Under the pieces are notes generated by a model. The model was not told the origin of the DNA, searched no databases, and saw nothing but the letters and a program-made list of their open reading frames with translations. A program made the translations under genes and the position numbers. DNA of 11,155 bases, taken from the NCBI GenBank assembly GCA_021772235.1, contig JAJFMI010000063.1, positions 1-11,155 on the forward strand, written 5' to 3'. The stretch's first letter is position 1, and every line of letters begins with the position of its first letter. Positions 6,527-11,155 of this stretch are shown piece after piece. Source of the stretch: Chlamydiota bacterium (GTDB lineage Bacteria; Chlamydiota; Chlamydiia; Chlamydiales; JAJFMI01).

Positions 6527-7551
6527 GTTTAGAACTTCTGCAAAATCTCTGGTACGCTGTTTTGTGTGCCGCCGTAGTGCTTTACACGGTCTTAGACGGC
6601 TTTGATATGGGTGTGGGCGCTCTTTATCTCTTTCCCAAGTCTGATAATGACAGGCGCATTTTTCTTAATGCAATAGGACCTGTTTGGGATGGCAATGAAG
6701 TCTGGCTCGTCATTGTTGGTGGTGGCCTTTTTGCAGGCTTTCCTGCGGTTTATGCTTCTGTCTTTTCAGGTTTTTACAATCTTCTCATGCTCTTTTTAGC
6801 CGGCATTATTTTTCGCGCCGTTGCGATTGAATTTCGATCTAAGCATGTCTCGAAAAGATGGCGTGCCATGTGGGATTATTTATTCTGTTACTCCAGTATA
6901 GTGATCGCTTTCGGCCTTGGTGTTGTCTTGGGAAATCTCATTCTTGGTGTGCCTCTCGACGCTAATGGCGACTTTATTCAAGAGTTTGGTTATATTCTTC
7001 GGCCATACGCTCTTCTTGTTGGTGTTTTTGCCTTAGCGCTATTTACAATGCATGGTGGAATATACTTGCTGATGAAAACAGAAGACGAGTTACATGAGCG
7101 TCTTCGCTCTTGGATGCGCTTTATTATTCCTGTTTTCTTTGTGATGTACCTGCTTGTTTCCATTTTAACCTGGGTTCAGGTGCCTTCAATGGTGCAGCCG
7201 ATGTTCGATCGTCCCTATCTTTTTGCAGTTCCAACCCTAACATTACTGCTTCTTGCAAATACCGCTCGGCAAGTTTATAAAAGAAATGATGGCTGGGCAT
7301 TTCTCTCTTCCTCAGGAGCGATTGCTACTTTATTTGCGCTTTATGGTGTAGGAAATTATCCAGTAATTGTACGATCGACGGTTGATCCAGTCAACAATAG
7401 TCTGACGGTTTACAACGCCTCGGCTTCAATTCCGACGCTAAGGATTATTATGATTGTTGTGTTGATCGGACTGCCGCTTGTCTTTGCCTACGGGATTTGG
7501 GTTTACAAAATCTTTAGAGGCAAGGTCAAACTCGACTCTCACAGCTATTAA
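6523..7551 (+). CDS. cydB: Cytochrome bd-type quinol oxidase subunit II
   Basis: 342 residues, ATG 6523, TAA 7549-7551. Family landmarks are the early 'LDGFDMGVGAL' (24-34), 'GPVWDGNEVWL' (52-62), 'FRAVAIEFR' (97-105) and many hydrophobic helices, including 'LTLLLLANTARQVYKR' near the C-terminal third. CydB pairs with CydA to form the membrane oxidase core; it binds no heme b ligand set of its own in most bacteria. It is somewhat shorter than E. coli CydB (379) and close to the usual 330-380 range. No small CydX-like frame follows: the next gene is convergent and its stop codon shares TTAA with the cydB stop. It matches CT014 in position. Confidence 0.96.
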   Translation: MSLELLQNLWYAVLCAAVVLYTVLDGFDMGVGALYLFPKSDNDRRIFLNAIGPVWDGNEVWLVIVGGGLFAGFPAVYASVFSGFYNLLMLFLAGIIFRAVAIEFRSKHVSKRWRAMWDYLFCYSSIVIAFGLGVVLGNLILGVPLDANGDFIQEFGYILRPYALLVGVFALALFTMHGGIYLLMKTEDELHERLRSWMRFIIPVFFVMYLLVSILTWVQVPSMVQPMFDRPYLFAVPTLTLLLLANTARQVYKRNDGWAFLSSSGAIATLFALYGVGNYPVIVRSTVDPVNNSLTVYNASASIPTLRIIMIVVLIGLPLVFAYGIWVYKIFRGKVKLDSHSY

Positions 7552-8486
7552 GCAGCAGGGCTTGCTGTGGGCAAGACTTGCAAAAAAGTTTCGTAGGTTG
7601 CGGCTTTTGTTAATAATGCTTCTTTTTCAACTAACAAAACCGGTAGGTTTTTTGATGTGACTTCAAAAACTTTATCCTTTTCGTCAACCGCTGATCCAGT
7701 TTGAAGTGCATTTGTAATCCTGTACTGCTTCTGAAGTTTTTTGACTTTCGTTACGACTAAGTCATCACCGCTATTTAGAAAATTTTGCATCGATTCAGGA
7801 TTAAGAGTGGCTTTAGGCTTCTTTGCTAGGTTAATTAATGCATCATTGATCATGAGGTCTAATGCTGTATCTTTCAAGAGGGTGTTTGTTCCTCTTTGCA
7901 TACTGGCAAAAGAATCTTCAGAATGTTTTTCTTTAAGACCTGCAAGCGCAATCTCTTTTCTATTGCGCTGGACTTGAGTTAGATTAGGATTTTGCAGTTC
8001 ATGTTTTAATTGATTAATGCGGTCACCTGTAGATGGTGATGTAGAAAAAATAAGTGCCTGTCCTACAAGATCTTTAGAGAGTTCTAATGAAGCAATCTTT
8101 CGTTGTTTCCCTGGAGTTAACTCTTTAGAGGCCAACCCTGTGATGCGATTAGAAAGTATCGAATTGATATTACCTAGTGTCTTACCGCCATTTTTCAAAA
8201 ATATTGCTCTACTTTGTAAAATTGACTTTGTATTGTTCTTTCCTCTAAAAAATAACCGTACACTACGTTGTATGCGAGCGGGAAGAGAAAGATTTCCATT
8301 AAGATGCAACACAAGCTTTTGAAAGTTTTTTCCGCTTAGTGAAGAAGTTCTGTTTTGAAAATTCAGAGCTTCTGAGAAGAATTTTCTTTCCGTAGTGCTT
8401 AAATTGTTTACAGCTCTTGCAAGTTCTGTTTTAGAATGAATCGCTGTCCAAATTTGTAATATTGAGTTTTGTTGTAAACTGTTCAC
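7548..8486 (-). CDS. Hypothetical protein, cysteine-free, basic, mostly helical; function unknown
   Basis: 312 residues, GTG start at 8486-8484 (no upstream ATG is available before a stop, and the next internal Met is at about residue 197), TAA at 7550-7548. I do not recognise a family. The protein has no cysteine and a single tryptophan (W13), is rich in Lys/Arg/Ser/Asn/Leu, has no transmembrane segment and no Sec signal peptide. It has a likely helical middle ('QLKHELQNPNLTQVQRNRKEI', about 159-179) and a C-terminus ending TASPAA. The N-terminus, MNSLQQNSILQIWTAIHSKT, is polar and Ser/Gln/Asn-rich, compatible with but not proof of a type III secretion signal, so a secreted chlamydial effector is one possibility (inference). 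A perfect consensus promoter lies about 37 nt upstream of the start and no good Shine-Dalgarno site is seen. The region is more AT-rich than the cyd genes. Reality as a gene is supported by the promoter and uninterrupted length. Confidence 0.75.
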   Translation of the reverse strand: MNSLQQNSILQIWTAIHSKTELARAVNNLSTTERKFFSEALNFQNRTSSLSGKNFQKLVLHLNGNLSLPARIQRSVRLFFRGKNNTKSILQSRAIFLKNGGKTLGNINSILSNRITGLASKELTPGKQRKIASLELSKDLVGQALIFSTSPSTGDRINQLKHELQNPNLTQVQRNRKEIALAGLKEKHSEDSFASMQRGTNTLLKDTALDLMINDALINLAKKPKATLNPESMQNFLNSGDDLVVTKVKKLQKQYRITNALQTGSAVDEKDKVFEVTSKNLPVLLVEKEALLTKAATYETFLQVLPTASPAA

Positions 8487-8522
8487 GTATTTATATAACC
8501 ATCATTAATAATTTATATTTTA

Positions 8523-8551
8523 ATTATATTATATAAATATTTAATTGTCAA
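8523..8551 (-). promoter_or_regulatory. Perfect-consensus sigma-70 promoter upstream of the 312-residue orphan gene
   Basis: On the minus strand TTGACA (8551-8546), a 17-bp AT-only spacer and TATAAT (8528-8523) match the vegetative consensus at all twelve positions with optimal spacing. A second TATAAT (8533-8528) overlaps it with a poor spacer of 12. A start near 8516 gives a leader of about 30 nt. A short inverted repeat, AATAG-GG-CTATT (8553-8564), abuts the -35 and could be an operator. Confidence 0.75.
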
Positions 8552-8749
8552 TAATAGGGCTATTGCGATTTTGTGGCGGTTGATACTTAACGACTTGAGA
8601 AATTATTCGAGAATTTTAGCAAAGGAGAAAGGTTAACAGGGTCAAGCAAAGACTGCTGTAGGGCTCTCTATTGCATGTGTTATTTAGTAGGATTATGGAC
8701 GGATAGGAGGTTGCTCTTTCCATACTCTAGGATTTTACTATCACAGGTA

Positions 8750-8762
8750 ACTAGTGTCTAGT
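8750..8762. repeat. Small inverted repeat ACTAG-TGT-CTAGT
   Basis: Perfect 5-bp arms with a 3-nt loop. No T-run follows on either strand, so it is not a convincing terminator; role unknown. Confidence 0.3.
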
Positions 8763-8783
8763 CCCATAAATTCTTTACCTAAA

Positions 8784-8803
8784 ACAACGCGAAATCTCTC
8801 GCG
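8784..8803 (-). terminator. Weak candidate terminator downstream of the Phd-VapC operon
   Basis: Read on the minus strand, CGCGA and TCGCG form a 5-bp GC-rich stem with a 6-nt loop, followed by TTGTTTT. It lies about 80 nt after the toxin stop. The stem is short and the T-tract interrupted, so termination efficiency is doubtful. Confidence 0.25.
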
Positions 8804-8882
8804 ATTGGTCTATTGTAAATTGCTCAATATTAATAATATGGATCGATTTTCAATAGTTCAATCCCGTGGATTTGGCGCCGTT

Positions 8883-9296
8883 TTAGATTGAATAACTTTT
8901 GAATCGGTCTACTAGAGTGGCGTTTTCTTCTTGAGCGGAAGCGATTAGCATTCTATCAACAGGGTCTCCGTGGACAACACCGCATAATCTTGTGCTGTTA
9001 ATAGCGATTTCTGGTGTAAGGTCACATGTCTGTAGTCCTTCTGTTTCTAGGACTTGATTTGTCCATTCCATAGGATCCATATCTAGGGAAATACGGTTTT
9101 TTTGCACAAGCATTCCTATTTCCCAGAATGAAAGTGTTGAGACTAGGGCTCTATCATCGTGAAGAGCAATTTGTAGATTTTTACGGAAATGCTCTTTGAT
9201 CATAGAATTTCCTTTCATTACCCAAATGAGGACATGTGTATCGAGAATAAGTTTGTGTTTTTTAATGTCTTTAAGAATTGGAATCCCAATCCTCAT
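8883..9296 (-). CDS. vapC: PIN-domain toxin ribonuclease, VapC family
   Basis: 137 residues from ATG 9296, which sits inside the antitoxin 3' end (26-nt overlap, typical of coupled toxin translation). PIN-fold acidic residues are visible: D19 in 'LILDTHVLIWV', E59 in 'SFWEIGML', D111 and D114 in 'HGDPVDRMLIASA', and D130 in 'ATLVDRF'. VapC toxins are Mg-dependent RNases that cut tRNA or rRNA and are held inactive by the cognate antitoxin. The class with 'SFWEI' and 'HGDPxDR' is usually paired with Phd-like antitoxins, as here. Oddity: the last motif normally reads 'LV(T/x)xD', but here D follows LV directly, and the protein ends 'FKSYSI' without the usual final strand of about 5 residues. The C-terminus therefore looks slightly shortened and activity may be altered. 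A longer in-frame reading up to 9452 is only the antitoxin in another phase. Confidence 0.85.
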   Translation of the reverse strand: MRIGIPILKDIKKHKLILDTHVLIWVMKGNSMIKEHFRKNLQIALHDDRALVSTLSFWEIGMLVQKNRISLDMDPMEWTNQVLETEGLQTCDLTPEIAINSTRLCGVVHGDPVDRMLIASAQEENATLVDRFKSYSI

Positions 9297-9504
9297 CAAT
9301 TGGTTTGACGAGATCGCTATGAAATTGTACCGTTCCAGAGAGTTTTCCAAACGCTTCTTCTGGTTCAGAATCTCTAATAGGACCGATTTCAGCAATTGGT
9401 ATACTATGCTTTGTAATAATAATTTTTCTGCGTGTGCGACTGACTCTGTCAATAACTTTTAAGCATTCAGCTTTAAATTTCCCAGCAGACATTTTTTCAG
9501 ACAT
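9271..9504 (-). CDS. Phd/YefM-family antitoxin
   Basis: 77 residues, ATG 9504 (an alternative ATG at 9492 would give MSAGKFKAECLK, close to how many homologues begin). The N-terminal Phd/YefM DNA-binding fold is evident: 'SAGKFKAECLKVIDRV' (6-21) followed by 'IIITKHSIPIAEIGPI' (28-43), the 'vvITk.GkpvA.l.P' signature. The C-terminal part 'FGKLSGTVQFHSDLVKPIDE' (52-71) is the toxin-wrapping tail seen in Phd antitoxins paired with PIN toxins. It neutralises the downstream VapC and probably represses its own promoter. The stop at 9273-9271 lies inside the toxin start region. The pair lies in the gap between the orphan gene and the cotransporter-like gene; the 57-bp spacer to the latter leaves room for its own promoter. 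Confidence 0.88.
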   Translation of the reverse strand: MSEKMSAGKFKAECLKVIDRVSRTRRKIIITKHSIPIAEIGPIRDSEPEEAFGKLSGTVQFHSDLVKPIDEDWDSNS

Positions 9505-9521
9505 AAGTACTCTGTTTTTGT

Positions 9522-9531
9522 GACTATAGTC
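9522..9531. promoter_or_regulatory. Palindrome GACTATAGTC, candidate operator/-10 of the Phd-VapC operon
   Basis: A perfect 10-bp palindrome 18 nt upstream of the antitoxin ATG, followed by an overlapping TCGCGA palindrome (9530-9535). Read on the minus strand it contains TATAGT (9528-9523), a plausible -10, although no good -35 is placed. Phd-type antitoxins bind palindromes overlapping their own -10, so this is a natural operator candidate. The assignment is inference. Confidence 0.4.
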
Positions 9532-9561
9532 GCGACACCATCGTCACGAGCAACTTATCAA

Positions 9562-11155
9562 CTACTCAAGGATTTTGCCAAAAGAGAGGGGTTCAGAGGC
9601 GAGGACAAATGCTGTCGGCGGGAAATGCTCGGTGCGCTCGAGGAGTTTATGGTAGTATTCGCCGTAGCTTTCGGGGGTCTCGTCTGGTTGAGGAGGGCGC
9701 AAACCGAGAAAAATGAGATCGGAGTTTGCGGAGGATTCGCGTAGTGCTTCGATAAAGAGGTCACCTTGAGCTAGGATGACTTCAGGGGTGAGGGTAAGAC
9801 GGCTCTTTGAAGAAAATTCGCGAAGTTTCTCTAGACTTTCCTCGCGGCTTTTTTCGTTGAATATCGCTGTTTTAAGGTGAAGCTTAGTGTTGCGCCATTT
9901 TCCGCTTGTTCCTAGCATATAGGCAAGTACGAGCATGAGTTCAGAGTTTTGAGGATTAAGTCCGCCCCACCAGACATCAATCTGCTTGGGTTTAGCTTTA
10001 AATGGGATTCCTTCTTGGATAAGGAGCACGTTTTTTTGTTCGCGGTAGGCGGTTATTATGAGCTCGCCGTATTCTGCAAAGCGACTTTTCTTTCGCGTTG
10101 TACCGAGGACGATCATGTTTGGTGTTAAGGGGCCCATTCCAGCCGCTTTCACAAGGCTTGTCATCCCATCAAGTAGATTTGAGGTGTTATACGTTTCTAC
10201 AAGGCCAATGATTTTCGCTTTTTCTAGGTACTCGACCATCTTCTTTTTGAAGTTTTCTGCTTTTTCTTGCTCTTCAAGTATCGAGGCAAAGACTAAAAAA
10301 CCTTGTCCGTGGGTAATATCGTGGGTCAATTCCATCAAGCTTTGGCGGGAAAAGGGGTCTTCGATAAAGACGAGGAGGTTGGGGCGCCACGATTTAGTGG
10401 ATTTTTTCATTCTCGCAAGGCCGTAGATCGAGAGTCGTGAAAAGAATACGAGGAGAGCTTCTCGTAAATCGTCTAGTTCAAATATGGTTTGTCGACGCGC
10501 TGCTAAAAAATAGATTGCAATGACGCTCATAAAAGCGAGCAGGGAGTGGCTCGCATCGATAAGAAGCATTACGGAAACAGCAAGAAGTGTTCCAAAAAGA
10601 GAGATGACCCAATGGAAGCGAAATGTTGGGCGCCAGCTTGGGGAGTCGAGAATGCCTTCAAATGTGGTGGCTAGGTTGAGCATGGCGTAGGAAATAAGGA
10701 AAAACATCGAGAGCACGGGAGCGATTTGATCGACAGAGCCAAGAAGTAATCCGCCTAAAACGAAGAGTGTTGTGATAATGATAGGTCGTCTAAAGCTGCC
10801 ATTTGAAATCCATTTTGGGGCGATTCCATCTTCCGAAAGAGCGCTCAATGTACGAGGTGCCGCAAGGATACATGAGAGTGATGAGGAGAGGGTTGCTCCC
10901 CAGATTCCTACTGTGATCAGCTGTTTTACAAGTGAAATCTCCTTGATAATCATCGGATGAGAAATAAGCAGGTCTGCTGAGACGCGTGATGTGAGAAAGA
11001 GTGCTAGGCCGAGATAGCTGACGAATCCGACGACTACTGCTGCTATTGTCCCCATTGGAAGCGATCTTGTCGGGTTTTTTAGATCTCCTGACATCGATAT
11101 TCCCGCTTCTATTCCCGTTACAGCGGGAAAAAAGAGGGCAAACAGGGGCCAAAAA
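9562..11155 (-). CDS. Cation-chloride-cotransporter-like (SLC12/APC superfamily) membrane protein, N-terminus beyond window
   Basis: 530 codons visible, open to the right edge; the ATG at 11094 is internal. The frame upstream of it reads 'FFPAVTGIEAGISMSGDL', the signature of transmembrane helix 6 in Na-K-Cl/K-Cl cotransporters (FFPAxTGIxAGxNxSGDLxxP), then 'KNPTRSLPMGT'. Numbering from that ATG, further helices are at about 15-34, 58-80, 103-121, 124-146, 162-180 and 181-199. The remaining residues (about 200-510) form a cytosolic domain like the SLC12 C-terminal domain: 'WRPNLLVFIEDP' (236-247), 'NMIVLGTT', 'IDVWWGGLNPQNSELMLVLA' and 'WRNTKLHLKTAIF', matching the 'DVWWL.ddGGL.lLiPyLL..k.kW....irvf' pattern of eukaryotic members. 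TAG stop at 9564-9562. Substrates (K, Na, Cl or amino acids) cannot be told from this. The first transmembrane helices, which would help, are missing. Confidence 0.85.
   Translation of the reverse strand, partial: FWPLFALFFPAVTGIEAGISMSGDLKNPTRSLPMGTIAAVVVGFVSYLGLALFLTSRVSADLLISHPMIIKEISLVKQLITVGIWGATLSSSLSCILAAPRTLSALSEDGIAPKWISNGSFRRPIIITTLFVLGGLLLGSVDQIAPVLSMFFLISYAMLNLATTFEGILDSPSWRPTFRFHWVISLFGTLLAVSVMLLIDASHSLLAFMSVIAIYFLAARRQTIFELDDLREALLVFFSRLSIYGLARMKKSTKSWRPNLLVFIEDPFSRQSLMELTHDITHGQGFLVFASILEEQEKAENFKKKMVEYLEKAKIIGLVETYNTSNLLDGMTSLVKAAGMGPLTPNMIVLGTTRKKSRFAEYGELIITAYREQKNVLLIQEGIPFKAKPKQIDVWWGGLNPQNSELMLVLAYMLGTSGKWRNTKLHLKTAIFNEKSREESLEKLREFSSKSRLTLTPEVILAQGDLFIEALRESSANSDLIFLGLRPPQPDETPESYGEYYHKLLERTEHFPPTAFVLASEPLSFGKILE

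Larger units (their letters stand above)
8565..8882. other. Intergenic stretch without a recognisable gene
   Basis: About 320 bp between the promoter of the orphan gene and the end of the PIN toxin. All frames on both strands are broken into pieces shorter than about 60 codons and none resembles a family I know. One plus-strand frame from about 8600 to 8763 (with 'GERLTGSSKDCCRALYC' and 'GLWTDRRLL') is the longest and could be a fossil of a lost gene, but it lacks a start with a ribosome site. Two small hairpins occur at 8750-8762 and 8788-8803. No tRNA-like cloverleaf was seen. Confidence 0.5.

Noticed and set aside
8600..8763. Possible transposase fragment
   Set aside because: The translation shows no DDE or helix-turn-helix signature, and there are no terminal repeats or target duplications.
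9297..9452. N-terminally extended VapC frame of 189 residues
   Set aside because: The extra 52 residues are the Phd antitoxin gene in another phase; PIN toxins begin just before the 'LILDTH' strand.
10790..11152. Minus-strand frame of 120 codons near the right edge
   Set aside because: It overlaps the cotransporter-like gene in another phase and has no domain; the other frame carries the FFPAVTG signature.

Overview
The window most likely comes from a member of the Chlamydiae outside the classical Chlamydia genus, i.e. an environmental chlamydia. The main evidence is gene order. A lipid A acyltransferase (htrB), a YbbR protein, a CdaA/DacA diadenylate cyclase, cydA and cydB occur in the same order as CT010-CT011-CT012-CT013-CT014 of Chlamydia trachomatis, as I recall it. 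Two toxin-antitoxin modules, an extra LPS-type glycosyltransferase and a cation-chloride-cotransporter-like protein fit a larger, more mobile genome than that of Chlamydiaceae. No rRNA, tRNA, CRISPR array or complete insertion sequence is visible.

Layout. At the left edge lies the 5' half of rsmE (minus strand, running off the window). It is divergent from a 73-residue AbrB/MazE-like antitoxin whose overlapping toxin frame is only about 34 codons long, probably a broken Doc-type toxin. Next comes a tightly overlapping minus-strand operon, transcribed dacA > ybbR > glycosyltransferase > htrB (5079 down to 821). Every junction in it overlaps (4, 35 and 16 nt), so c-di-AMP synthesis and its membrane regulator share a message with two envelope-glycolipid enzymes. 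Divergent from dacA is the plus-strand cydAB operon (short-Q-loop cytochrome bd quinol oxidase).

Convergent with cydB, and sharing the bases TTAA for both stop codons, is an unrecognised cysteine-free 312-residue protein. It is driven by a textbook consensus sigma-70 promoter (TTGACA, 17 bp, TATAAT). About 330 bp without a recognisable gene follows, then a complete-looking Phd-VapC (PIN) toxin-antitoxin pair. The right edge holds the 3' part of a cation-chloride-cotransporter-like (SLC12/APC superfamily) protein with a long cytosolic C-terminal domain.

How the parts connect. The core is envelope and energy housekeeping: c-di-AMP signalling, LPS assembly and the terminal oxidase. Small accessory elements sit at both ends of it. 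The most interesting points are the c-di-AMP/LPS operon with an inserted WaaG-like gene and a C-terminally extended HtrB, the strong-promoter orphan next to cydB, the overlapping divergent promoters at rsmE/antitoxin that predict almost leaderless messages, and an ion-cotransporter-like gene within 5 kb of the c-di-AMP synthase.
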